A stretch of DNA of 64,000 nucleotides. Source: Notospermus geniculatus (taxonomy: Eukaryota; Nemertea; Pilidiophora; Heteronemertea; Lineidae). Positions 20,452 to 34,500 of this stretch are shown here, in pieces; within the stretch, counting starts at the first letter, position 1; every line of letters starts with the position of its first letter. The stretch spans positions 67,291 through 131,290 of the forward strand of contig NMRB01001131.1 in NCBI GenBank assembly GCA_002633025.1, written 5' to 3'. Made by a program: the position numbers and the translations under genes. The notes below the pieces were generated by a model. It made no database searches. It saw nothing but the letters and a program-made list of their open reading frames with translations, and was not told where the DNA came from.

Positions 20452-23400
20452 GTGAGTCTGGAACACAAAGTTGCCACGGAAACCACTGACAAAGGCAACT
20501 ACTGGTTTCAGGTGTGCGTCAAGCTGTTGATGATGATTTGATGGTTCAGTTGATGAACAAGGGTATAGAAAACGCATATTCAAGTCATTCTTGTTCAATG
20601 CATTGGACTCGGCCAAATTTCTGGTGCAAGCCAAAAGTGGATTGGTTTTCAGGCAAGATTTTATGCATGCATCTGAGGCACCCTTTGCAGGGGTTCTCTC
20701 CAGGAATCCTTGAGTGGTGGACGGTTCAGGCAAATTTGGCGAAAATGTACCACTTCTGTCAAATTTCATGGTCAAAATCAACACTTTCCAGCCTGAGTGG
20801 TGGACAAGCTGCCTGCCAACGTCCACCTCTAGCAGAAACCTGCCTTTGTAGGAATCTCAATTTGCGTTTTCTCTACCCCAGCTCCTTCCTACAGAATACC
20901 TAAATGTTGTCCATAGTTTTCTATAATATCAAAATATAGTGTTCAAACTGATGATCAATTCACCCTCTAACACTGTACCTGCAGTACAATTTGCAATACG
21001 TCTTTCTGTTCAAAGTATTGTGAGAACGGTCAAGTTAAAGTGAACTGATCATCAGGGAGTCTGAACACTGCCTGGAGGTAATGACCACACACTTTCTAGA
21101 AACACTTCCTACCATCTGCTGCAGCAGAATGCAGAAATAAAGACATCTGTACCACAGAATTTCATCAACAGGAAATCAACGTTATCAAATACTATTTCTT
21201 AGCCAATCAGATTCATTGTTTTAACACCATTATCTACAATCTTATAGTACAACCTACCTGATTGGCTAAGAGAAATGACATCACTACTTTGTACTAATAA
21301 TAAACAATTCTAGGACACAAGGACAAGTGGTACAGAGAAAAAAGATGCTCTTGCGAAAAGAGGAATCACTGAGGTCGTGACCTTTGGTCAAAGGTCAAGG
21401 TGATCTTAGGTTAAAGGACACGACCCCTGAACTTAACGCTCAGAAAGCCGTCAGCTCAGTTCCAATGCTAAGTGGATGGAATTGCTATGCCCTGAAGGAA
21501 AATATGGACAAGTGAAGTAACAGAAACTAGTTTCCAGCCACAAGAGCTGAATGACTTTCTGAGCTTCAAGTCCGCAGATCCCAGTAATGTAAGAAGCATC
21601 ATTAAGTACATTATCCGTTTTAATTCTTGCTTTTAGTTACATGTTTACCAGTAAACAAATTTTCGTGAATTTGTTCAGCCCAGGTTCACGGTCCTGACTT
21701 TCTTACGTGACATCTGATGTTGTGTTGCATTTGCATAGATATTACGGTACGGTTCAATCACAGTTGGGTGTACTTTGGTGAATTTTTCGGACGCTATGTC
21801 GTACACAACACTGCGCTGCCGGCTGGGGTACCAGCGAATGACAACAACAATGTTTAGAGTGCGAAAAATACACGACCTCAAAGCAAAATAAAGCTTAGCC
21901 AAAAAAATAGTGCAAAATGTTTGAAGAAATGCTCGATGCATTGCTATCTTCATAAAGATTTGCGGTATTTTTCAACCTGAAATTCCGGTTTAAGTCGACT
22001 TCAATGCATTTTCATTTTCTTTTGCAAAAAAATAATGGACTATTTCGCTCCACGACAGGAGCGCTGAATTATGCAGTGGCGAAAAACAAAACGAGTGATG
22101 TGTGTGAGGCATGCTCGTCAAAACAAACAACATGCTGATCCATAAACTTAACTCGTACATTCCATATACCATATAAACTAGGACTTTAACGACTGAGGGC
22201 GACACCTATTGGAAAATAGAGGAAAAACACTTCATTACTGAAACAAAATCAGCACAGTTTCATGAAGAAATCTGAACAGGCAGAAAATCCACACATTTCA
22301 GGCGACACAGAAAGTTTCAGTATTGCTTTCCGAACAATTTTCTCTAATATTATTATGCCTTTTTCTTCACCAAAAATTCAGAATTTTAAGAACAATCCAC
22401 AATTCTGTGGTATGAAACGATCAAATCATAAACAACAGGTTCAACCCCAGTCGCAAATGTCATAAGTGTCTAACGATTTATATCAAGAATAACCCAAAAA
22501 CAGTCTCACAAGATCTCTTTAACTTATGTGAAAATTAATGGTATAAAATATAGCTCATCATGCATTCATACTCGAGAAACAAGTATCACTATTTTTTGTT
22601 TTTATGGAATGAATGTACATATTACGCAACTGCGGAGGTAGTCAGACATAATGTTCCATGTTACATTACAATGGTGTATGGTGATTTTGCGTTACTCGAC
22701 ATCGGACAGAAAATGAAACAAAAGAGGGCGCTGTCACGTCAGGTTTGAGATTTCCAACCATTCTCTCACGTGTATCTTCAAGGTTTTAGCTGCCTTTGTT
22801 CACTCAAATGATTGTATCTTGCCTTGAGCAGTGACATCTGAGCAATGAAGGGTAAAAGTTGAAATTGAACAGTTCAAGAAAACTACCATTTAATTTCTTG
22901 CAATTTTGATACATTTTGGAAAAGTGATGGTATGAAATTTGTTCGATTACATACATGTAATATTAACATCATACAGTTTCTGAGGTGGTTCATGACGTGG
23001 CTAGCTTGCTCTCTTATGTACTGACATGGCAGCCCCGAACGAAAAAATGTCTTCAGAGAGACAAAAAGAAAGTGTCCAACCCTTCAACCCTTGATTAACA
23101 ATTTGAACTCCCCCAAAACTGTATTTGGAAGACTCCAAGCGTACTTATAGGGTTAGAAGGGTGTAAAAAAATAACACAAACTGAAACAAGGACATGATCG
23201 AAGTACGAACAAGACCTGACTTTTCCACAGTAGACGTAAACATTTTATAAGCCAAAACAACCAAATTCAACTTAATAGCTATTACATGATGCAGATCAAC
23301 CTTTCTCCAGGTGGAGTAGATTTTGGCAAGAATAGGAAATTCCTCTATTTTGATATTCCCTCATTTCAAATATACTTTCATTTTGAAATGGTGTTCTTTC

Positions 23401-25551
23401 ATACAAAAGCACCACCATTCAAGATGTTTCTCAGTTGACTTAAACATCCTTGGCTTATTAAACTCACTGGTGGTTGAGGCTTTCCTTCATCAGAGATATG
23501 AATTTGGACACACAAGTTTAATGGGTCATATGGATAAAGACTATTACCGGTAAATGCTTTTACTTGAATTTTGCAATACAAATGCACTATGCAATGCTGT
23601 ACAAATCTGAAGTAAAAGCATTTGCTAGTGTTTATTCATATGACCCATTGTCTGCATCACTTGCATTCTGTTTCCAACTCAGATCTATATCTTCAAAATA
23701 TTCAACAGTTCTTAATACTGAACATTATTCAAATGATGGTGAAAGGTTGGTCGACTATCGAAAACTGTCTGCTACCTCTAAGAACAGTAATAGACCATTA
23801 TAATGATATGTCATATACCGACTACATGCCAAATGGTGTGGCATTCTAACTCGGAACAAAAACAAACAGCACGCTCTTTGGCTAAGCTAAGAAAAGCCAC
23901 CACAAGAGAAACTTTCAAATGAAGATACGCTGCATGAAAATTTGGTGTAGTTTGCCCCTGCAAAATTTTCGTCATGTTCGTCCATTTCAAAGTTTATCAG
24001 TGGCTGAGGATAAAATTTTCTAGAGAAAACAATACAGAGGTGTATAGTGCATATTTGGGTAGTGATTCCAATACACGTAACCTGTACTTTTGGTTCAAAG
24101 CAAACCGAAATATAGCTCTGTATTAAGTGGTGTAAATAACGAAATAATGTAAGCATGCAGTACAATCTAGATAATGTACATTGCATGCAGAGTAGTGTGT
24201 CAACTTTCAGTGCAACTAGAACCCGGTGTGCTGTGTGTTACGTACAGCATTTGTATATGCAACACGGGCCTAGCTGGTCCTTTCAAGATTGAGAAGTTGT
24301 AGTGAATTGGATAAGAAAACTCAAGTGTTCGTCAGCCCCAACGTAAGGAGACTCGTTTTTGGTGCTTCACAACGAGTTTTCCACCAAAATCATCATTTTG
24401 ACGAAATGAGCTTGCCCTGGTATATACTTCTTCAATCCTAAAAGGTCAGGAAAGGAGTATACCTTGGCTTGTGACTGAACATTGGTTAAATTGTCTCAGC
24501 ACCAAATGCAACTAGTTGTAACAAGAAAAACACTCAGGTTTGTAGAACTGGGAAATTCATTAACAAACTTTACATATACAGTGTTCTCTACAGGGCATCT
24601 TCATAGGCGGGGTATTGGAAACCATTGGGAAGATTCATTATGCCATAGAAGATCCGTCGTTGGAGAGCAACGTGATTTGCTGCCAAAGATGGTGAAATAC
24701 TCGAAAATTTGTGGTTACGCCTGATGATCAATGGTTTCAACATACGCAGCTTCATCCGGTGTTGCCAGGGGCGATTTGGATCCCCATGCTTGATGAAAAC
24801 TTTTATTGCTTACTTGCGGCAACCATGACGACTTGGTCACTGCTCGCATAAAGATGGCGACTTCCACCGCATGAAAAATATCCCAGAGAGAACACGAACT
24901 TGATGGATAAAACCAAACCATACAAACAATGAAGTGGCAAATCAGCCTATCGTACACAAGTCCTAAGAATTATAGTTAATTTTCCTTAAAAATATAGACC
25001 ATTTTGTGTATAAGTTTTATACATATATTTTTATGGAATTTTCCTGTGATCAGTTTTATGTTGTGAAATTCCCTGATACGCTCCCATTTATTTTTTTGTG
25101 TTTTTTCACTCAACGTGTTTATTCTCATTTTGTACATAATAAACCATACATACGTCGCGTAAATGTATGTATGGATTATATACAGTAGACACACGGACAA
25201 CGTCGGTGCCTCGAAAAGCAGACGCCTTCACGCTGCTCTCAACGTTGACAGGAGTCTCTCGACAATCGGGAAACGCCCTCTATAGACAATATGAAGAAAC
25301 TCCTTATCTTCATTGTAAAATCTTAAAAAAATAGAACAGTCTGAGTCAAAATGTTTGCTTCCTATAAAAATCCCTCATTTTATGATTATATACATGTAAG
25401 AATCAAAAGTACGCCATCATCAAGTGTTGCATACTTTAACTTTGCGTACTTGTTTTTTTTCAAATCACTTGGAATGATTTTCGAGCCTTGAAGAGATGGC
25501 CTTGGATACTAATTTTTTATTTGCTGCGAGCTGGAGAGAGGTGGCGCCCCC
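20389..25551. other. Gene-free interval between the CXorf58-like gene and the YAP 3' end
   Basis: Apart from the possible exon at 20350 and a hAT-like fragment (20688-20842), only short ORFs without recognisable domains are present. There is an inverted repeat around ttcttagccaatcag / ctgattggctaagagaa (21198-21275). The segment 25000-25550 is AT-rich. Confidence 0.45.
20688..20842. mobile_element. hAT-like fragment, dispersed family copy
   Basis: Shares internal sequence (gtggtggacggttcaggcaa, then atttcatggtcaaaatcaac, then cagcctgagtggtgga) with 49770-49924. The ends caggggttctc and agcagaaacctg resemble the CAGGGTTTCTGCC termini of the elements at 45730 and 46518. Confidence 0.5.
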
Positions 25552-28500
25552 TCACAGCCAGGTAAGGAGACTCTCCATCTTGTTGCTACTGAGTACGCTC
25601 TCGACGTCGTTCAGCAATTCGTTGCTTATGTCTTCCTGCAATGGAAAAAGAGAAGTTGTGAAAATAGTGAAACTGACAGCTGACAGTTTGACGACATTGG
25701 AAATTGCGTCAGTACGCCATGTCGTGGACATGAAATCGAAATGAGATGAGGGAATGCACATAGATTTCAGCTCACAGTCACAGACAGGGTCATTGAGAAA
25801 ATCTGAGACTAAATCTGGCAATCTCAGCGGCGGATCCACGATTTCGGAAAAGAGGGGGCACACTGTGTTAGAAACATTGAAATCTACGGTTAATTTCAAC
25901 GATTTGCTCCAAATTTCAGAATTTCACGGTCAATTTTATACAGATTTTTTGGTCAAAAGGGGGGCGTGCGCCAGGGGCACCCCGCCCCCTTGATCTGCGC
26001 CTGAATTTTACCTGTAAACTTGGCACCAGGTCATCACTGTCCATGTTGGGAGCATCGCTCTCACCAATATTCGTGATGTCCATACTTGTTGTACCCTGCA
26101 GTTCCATATTGAAGTCAGAATTGGGCTGATTCTGCATTTTGGGTCCTGTCAGAGAGAAACGAAGAGATTTTACACCATTGAAACAGAAACATGGATGTTA
26201 CATACATGTATATGTCCCAACAGAAAACCTGGCTGTCCATCAGAAGGTAGACTAAAGTGTTATAGGCGGAGGGCCTACCATCCAAGAACCTCAGGTCATT
26301 TACGGTCATATCCTCCAGAAACAAGTGTGCGGAGGGAAGCAGTTGTGAAGACCGTAAGGGCAAGGATGAGGGCCTGAGCTGGAGGCAACTGGAAGGACAG
26401 ACTGAGATGATTAGGTGTGGAGCTGATGCTTATTCGGCGTGGTAGAGACAAGGGCTCTGAAATAAACCATAGCTGATGGTAGAAAACGGCAGCCCTGATG
26501 GTGTCTGCACACGCTGGATTAATCTGGCGGAAAGAACTGTTCTGACCAGACTATGCGGTTTTTGTTCCGACATGTCTGACTAGACAGTGCAGCCCGACTT
26601 GGCACGGATCAAAATGTTACACAGACGTTTTCCAACTAATAGGCCATCTGATAGTTCAAGCCAGATCATCGCCCCACCGTAACACTCCTGACCTGGTTGT
26701 TGGTGTACTTCTTTTCCGATCTGATTCATCTAATACATCAGTTTTTTGCAAAGAAAGTGGCAGCTAAGAGAAGATATCCGTTGCAGATCTGGAGATAACG
26801 GACTCAGTATCCATATCTAAACAACTCAATCAGACAGACTTTGCACTCCTGCAAGTTGTAGGCCAGTGATTCATGCTGTAGATTAGGTAACCCAACGCCA
26901 GTCAGGCATAATGACTAAAGTGGAATGAAAATCAGACAGGGCACACAATCAACCTTTCCTTGAGTGCCACTATGAAAATCACGACAGACTTCCACAGGAT
27001 GCTTCTGCCAGGTCCCACCTCAAACAGCAACGATGATACACTTAGAGGGGGGGGGGGGCTATGAGGTGTGAAGATCAAACTACATTGACCATTCAATGGA
27101 AATTCTCCAGCTACCACAGAACTTCAGTGAAGGGGAAGCAACATGTCATGTAAGAGCTGCGTGCTGTTCTGTCACTCTTACTCACCCCCATCTTGAGACT
27201 CCATCTCGTCGACGTTACTCAGGAAATCTTCAGGAGTTCTTGGTAGGCTATAGCTGGTCCCCATACCACCTGAAATGACGAGGGGGGACATTACGGTAGA
27301 GAAGGGTGAGTTGCTGCAGTAATTACAAAATAAGTGCCTCATCAGGTCCAGACAGGAATCTGCTGCAGCACCAATAGTGGCTTACAATTTGAGGTTAGGA
27401 TCCTGACAAAGTCCGTAAAATCTGAATTCTGGTCAACATTAGAAATTTCCCAACATGTCAATGATAACTTCTCCCGACTTGTACAAAACAAAGACAGGAA
27501 AATGCGTAAAATTTACCGTTTGTTTGCTCACCTAGGCCACTATCAGCGCTCTCCTGCCGTGTGTGAAAATCGGTGTTTCCGCCTTGTCCCAGAAACGGGT
27601 CCACTCCACTCGTAGTCACCGACTGCATCTCGGAGCTCGGCGTCGAAACAGGCGTGGTCATGTTCTCCTCCTGAATTGTGGTACGGAGTAGCATTTCCTG
27701 GAAGACATGTTAGGACAGTTCTGGTATTAATCGCCGAAACAGACCATTGATCGACAGATGAAACAGTCGGGTGGAGACTGGCATTCACACAACAGTTTAC
27801 ATGCACGTAAGCCCGTGCTCATTCATACGTGTAAGCCCTTATTCCCCTCATACAAAAGTTTGCATCGAAGCCCTTTTTCATTCATGTAACTAAAAGCCCT
27901 TATTGACATGATTGATGTTCCCGGTATACTACATTGTATTTTCTTATTTGCAAAGTGATTAATTACGTCTATTTCTAACAACCTGGAAAAGCAACATCAG
28001 AAAAATCACGCCAGTTGTTCTGCTACAGTCATTTTCTTCTGTTTTTCATGTATTTTTTGTAGCTACTTTCCATCTGTTAACTCATTTAGTGCTAAAAACG
28101 GGGATAAAAAGCTTCGATGGTAAACCATAGGATGCTTTTTACAGCACATTGTAAATACGAGGTGTGTTATTTTTGGTGTATTGAGCATTTATGACTAACT
28201 TCTCATGGGTTTTTAGTATTTTTCTGTTTTCAGCATCGAGAGAGCATGTGGCCCGTTCGTTCGGCTTTGCTGGATCCCTGACTCATCAGGGATCACGTTA
28301 CATGAAACTGGAGTCAAATGTAAACAGAATAACAAGATGAATTCCCATTTTCCCACAAATAAATCCAACAGGCGTTTTCTCCAACAGGCCTCCGCCCCAT
28401 TTCAATACTAGCAGATGCTGAGGGGTTAGGCTAACGTAGCCCCTGGTGGATACATCATCTGTGTTTTCGAGCCAGTAGTCTGTTTGACTGAGAAAGGATC

Positions 28501-31500
28501 AAGTGATGGGGTGACCGAGCTGCTCCTTGAGTTTCCCAGAAAGTTGCAGACACTAGGGGAAAAGTGAAGCATTTTAGGACTGTGTCGCAGTGGAAAGTGG
28601 CTTCGGTGTAAACAAATTTCACATTATCATCATAATTGAATATGGCATCATGACAGCCTTGTTGGTTATAGTTTTGAGCTCTTTCCCACATGGTCTCTGC
28701 CAAATGGTCATGTGGCATATTCCGACCAATCAAAATCAATCTTCTTGTTTGTTTCCAAAGAGAGGCAGAAAAAACATCTTTTAACCAAGAAATAAACATC
28801 ATCCATTTCTGCCTGTGATCTTTTTAACCCCATTCTGACGGCGATCATAAATCCTGACTCATCCGGATCATGTTTCTGCTACATCGCTGCCAGATAAATG
28901 TAAACACAGCACACGGCAAAACCTGCAAATCATTCTCCCATGACGAACCAAGAATCACAAAACTGAGAAGAAATCGTGTTTTTTCTGGATTAGTACGAAG
29001 CAGACGGGAATTGGGAGCATGCAGGAATGATATTTTCCGACGGTACTAAAAATATTCCCAAGATGGACTGCAGCATGTGCGAGACTAAGTCAAGGAGAAC
29101 GAAATAATACTGATAAATATTGGTAACCCACAGACATAACTACTTTTAAACTTAATCCGGAATGGATACTTGGAAAACAGGACTAAACCTTCGGCTATAC
29201 CGTACGCCTACCCCGTGAGAAAGGCCAACTTCGTCGGAATATAAATCATTTCTACATTCAGTCCTCGAACTAATCAACTACAGAATCAGACGTAAAAACT
29301 GCAGAAAATATCATCATTTCAGCACAGGTTGCAGCGAAATTGAAATTACGTGTAAAACCATGGAGTTTTTTCAAGTCTGAAAACCTAACTCAATTAATAT
29401 ACATAACATGTGTAACCTAAAGCTTCAACTTGATATTGGTTTTTATGAAAGCACTTTAACGATGATCCTGTACCATTTTTAGCATCGTATGTAACGAGCA
29501 GCTGGCGGAATGGTATAATTACTTCGGGAAATACCGACTCCGTGGTTGATGGCATTGACGTTTGCGCTCGCCGGGTTTAAATGAGGACGCCGGAGGTTTG
29601 AGGCAACCGGAAAGATCGTATCATAAGTATTGTCTAATTCCTTCCTAAAAGCATTTGTCAATGGGCAGCCAATAAGATGCTCAGCCTACTTCCTCAAAAC
29701 AAGATTACGTTGAGAATATTTCTGACTTCTTTGCAACTGACATGTTCATATCACAGCCACACACAGCTCCTTTCAGCTTTGGTCAGCTTCACTGAAACTC
29801 CTAAATGCATGTCGTTTCGGCTTCGGTCTGCCTATGCAAACTCCTAAATTCATGTCGCTGCCATTTTGGACACTTTGCCTAAGTTCCAGGAACCAATGGG
29901 AATTATAAGCCCTGAATGCAAACTGTGGCTGTTTTTGACAGTTGCGGCCCAGGAACATGCTTCAACTTCAGCCAGTGTTGGCCAAATTATTTCACTTTCG
30001 TATCGATACCCCATAAAACGGATAAAACAGATCCCCAGGAAAAAATCACTGACGAGTTGCACAGCCTAAACAGACATAGCAGCTGGAGATAATAAGAGAT
30101 CCCAGCAGTGAAGGTTGAGTTATTATAACTCAAGACCACAGCATATACACTGCATCATCATCAGTCATCAAATGATGATTCAGACCCTCGTATAAGGTAG
30201 CCATGATAATCGGTAAACCTGACATCGATACAGCTACCTCCATCGATGCCTCGGACCTGGAGGCCTCATCAACGTCTGTTTGATGTTTCTCACCATCTGT
30301 GGAGGAGATAGCCTCATTATGACTAGAGACTTCAAGGACTTTATTCCTCCTTTCTTGGCCCTCGCTGCAATCTTGGTTTCTACGCGATTCCCTGGAAATC
30401 GCACTTTCATCTGGTAGACGTACACGCACTTTCATCTGGTAGACCTACATGCACTTTCATCTGGTAAACCTACTGGTAGGCAAATTCATATTTCCCGACC
30501 AATCACATTCTCATATTTTCCGACCAATCATAATCGAGTTTGCCTACCAGATAAGTACAGATATGTGGAATCTCCGTTGGTTCCAAGATGGTGGGGGCGT
30601 TGAAAGGATGAATGAAGTGCAGCTGAATGGGCAGAAACTGCATCATGAACTGTCTGTAAATCCAAATATTTAAACCTTCACAAACCTGCAACATCAATCG
30701 ATGCATTTTTCATCCTCCTTCAACAACAACAGTTCAAAGATTTACAACTATCCATCATTAGTTTCGACCGCATGCAACTTTTCACCGTGGGCAGACGGAT
30801 GATGATCTACAGGACGCCAATGATCGTTTACTAACATTACTGATTGATAAACAGACTTTAGCATCAAAACAACCGGATGGACTGTAACAAGTTTTCAAAA
30901 CTTGATGATAAGAGGAACGGTGCTGAGACTATAGGCCCCAAGATATAAAGGCTGTAGGCGGGATGACTGAATTTGGTCACAGAATTGAACCGAGAACCGG
31001 ATGGACTGCAACAAGTTTTCAGAATTTGGGATACAATGCATCCTGGTGAACAGTGCTGAGACTAGGCCCTAAGACAGGAAGGCGACATGGGCGGGATTCC
31101 TGAATTTGGTTAGAGACAGACGCCACAAAATAGTACGGCAATCGACAACCAAAAGAAGACAGAATTTTCAATCTGCCATTCTAACAGCCCAAGGACTTTA
31201 CACACGGATTCCCTGTCGAAAACCTGTTTTTCTGCCAAAAACAGTATTAACCGCACATATGTAAGCATGGCGCCAGAATTGTAAACAAAATTCCCAACGA
31301 TGTGAAGGAGGGAGCAACACCAGGTCACAGGTTCTTTTAGAAAAATTAGCGTTAACCTTGGGTATCGACAGGTGCTAAACGGGTCTAATTGCGCCAAAAG
31401 ATATAGCGCTCGCAGCCCCTACGAGCAGGGTGTAAGCATTCATCACTTCTAATCACTATAGGCAGCCGATGGAAAAATATCATCATGGTGAACTTTTGCT

Positions 31501-34500
31501 CCCGTGGAAATACTTCTTAGAAATGCCTTGCTGGAATGAGAGAGGGTGTTTGACCAGGCTAATAAAATAATCGTACAGGCGTTTTATCTTCCGCCATTAT
31601 TTATGAAACCAACACACAGGAAATAAGAAACACAACGCTATTGGCTGGAACTGAAATTCGTCACAACAAAATTAAAAGTCTTCTTGGAATTCTCAGACAT
31701 GGGGGAGTTAATATCTAGTGTCAGATTTCTGAAAACCTGATAGAATAAATTCACTACAACATCAAACACGATCGGTATCACAAGTTTCTTGGGAGTGAAA
31801 GTTTCTTGGAAATCATTGGCACAGCTCCGAGTGTGGATTTTCTGCAGCTGGAAGTTGCTGGCCACTTGCATTTCGCAGCTGTTCAATGCCGATGATGTAG
31901 AATTAGATACTTTGAGATATGGAGGGGCACGGCAGAAGATTTCATATAAAGTTGGTTTACAGTTCCAATGTCAGTCCATGAAACCACAAATTTCCACCAG
32001 TAGAAGTAATGTACAGTGCCATACATACAATGTACAGAAGATGAGTCCAACTTAGGCTGGGACAACCAGGGTATCTTGCAGGAGAAAATGACAAGCTGTA
32101 CACAATCTTACTTGCAAAAGGTGAAGAAAACAAGACACTCAAGATAAGTCCATTTCACCACCATTTTGCATCATAGTACATAATGCATGTGGAAATGCAC
32201 ATGATACACAAGTCATGTTGGGTGGAGTTGGATGATACGCATCTATGGCCATGAACATGATGCGTTTCCAGATGATCTGTGATGCGCTAACACTGATGAG
32301 GAAGGGATTCTCAACCTAAGTGCAGTGCAGCAATAATAATGAAGGATTTTCTGCTGAACGCAGTGTAAAACACGTAAGTGTGTGGAGGCCTGTTTTCCCG
32401 TAGGAAAAAACGGGACTGCAGGCCTTTTCGTTTGACGGGCGCGAAAATGCATACGCTTCGCAAACAATAGAATTTCTATTGTTTGCAAGGCGCATGCTTT
32501 TTCGCGCCCGTCTAATGAAAAGGCCTTGGACTGATCTTCTCGATTCCGACATGACATTAATATGCATCCTTTACAGTTGCCATACACCACAGCACAGGTG
32601 CCTGCGGCAAACTTAAGCCGAAGTTGACAAGGATGTACAGTCAAAACTTCAAGTAACCAGTGCCCACATCATTGGCAGTTTCTTGGCAAAATGTACAGGT
32701 AATTCTGGAAAATCAGAGGCGAAATACGTTGGTAGAACTGACGTAAGCAAAGTGGAGACTTGCTCACAATCAACAGACTACTTCGCAGTGGCTTCACCGT
32801 GTATACTTCGGCCTAGTTCCACTTGGCACAGACTTGCTAGAGACGAATATGTATCGTCATATCAACAGATTCTCCCACGGATTTCATACTAATCCTCAGG
32901 TATGGTAAAGCTGGAACGGACTCTCCCGTGACTGGATAGGTGTACGCCAGTGAAAAACACGAATTTTTTCACAAGTTTGAATTTATGAACAAGGCAAGAC
33001 TAGCAGCTCAGGCGTAACAACATGAATTTTATCGACGCTTAAATTTTGCGTCATTTCTTACGAGAGATCTGCAGGAACGTTTCTAAAAGCACATCCGCCT
33101 CGCTTTTGTAATTCATTATTTCAAGGGCAATACAACTATTTTCGATCCATCACGGTCATTTTTTATCTGCCGGGTGTACTTTGTAGAAATTCTTCTCTTA
33201 TCCGTAAAGATGCAAGTTATTTTTGTCATACAAACCATCTTTTACAGTATAACGATGTAACACTGCCCCACAGGAAGCTTTTTATAGCTGTTCACCTTGA
33301 AAGATGTTTTTTGATTCGAATTCAACACGTTCGTGCGCTGCGTGGGCAGACTAACGGAAAACAGACAAACTAAAGTCAGAACAGTATCTTAACGTAACAT
33401 TATTTGTATTTGTAAGCGAACTTTCTTACTCATCTGGGCAGCATCAGCAGCAACTTCAACCTCAAAACCTGCAGATAGCACCGATAATGGAGTGGTTAGC
33501 ACGGCTGCTTAGCAAGCGGCAAGTTCTGGGTCCATATCCAGCCTGGGCCTTGTGGGATTAATCATCGGCTCTTCCCATCCGCCGCATGGGAGAGTGTGGT
33601 GCCTTGTACCTTGCATTTGTGCCTTGCAAGGGCAAGTAAAAGACCCCATCCAAGTGAGGGATGCAAGTACTTTGAGATGGCTTCTTCCGTACTTATCAGG
33701 GCCAATAATGCTATGGCTATGGCTATGGCTATGCTATGGAAAATCAAACACATTAATGTACACAATGTACATTAATGTACAGTGCACAATGTGCAGTTTG
33801 AAGCTGATGCAGAGATTCATTACCCTGTCATCATCAAAGGGTTAACAATCAAAATGATAATGACATGACCCTGATTATTCAGACCGTCTATGGGACGGGT
33901 ATTCAACCAGTGTGTGACGCATATGAAAACTATGTGTTAATTACCATACATTAAATGACTGCATGGAACCGTTTCACTTTCTCTGCCCGTATCATACAGC
34001 ATTGTCATTTGTATCCAACAGTAACTTCTAGTTCCAGGGTTGGAGTCAGTGTAACATCTGCCAATGTTCGCACTTTTCAGTGTTTCCTTCTTTTTATTGG
34101 GAATGTAGTGAGAACAGAGAACTAGAGAGACCATGACTGGCACTACAGTGAGGGGGAACACTAACATACAGAAACACTGACAGACGTTACACCAGCTCAA
34201 AATCTCACTTCACCAAAACTGTATCCAAATGCAATTTGTGTTGGTCAAATGCCACAAAAGCCGTGGATATGAATCCTGTAGGTGCCACATTCCAGGGTTG
34301 AATATTCACTTAGACATTTTTAGCGTTGTCAAAAAATTTGCAATGATTGTAGGTCTGATGGTCAATGGCAACCACTGAGGGGGCAGCACGACCCCTGTAC
34401 TTTAACCTGCATTTCCTCACCCAGACACTTAAACTGCTGAAAGAGGGTCATACATCTTTTTCTCAGGAGAAAATCTAGGCTACAATTTGTCCTGATTTTA

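Noticed and set aside
30130-30435. 101-aa acidic minus-strand ORF
   Set aside because: Overlaps the 24-bp tandem repeat, has no recognised domain and no clear splice sites. Probably chance.
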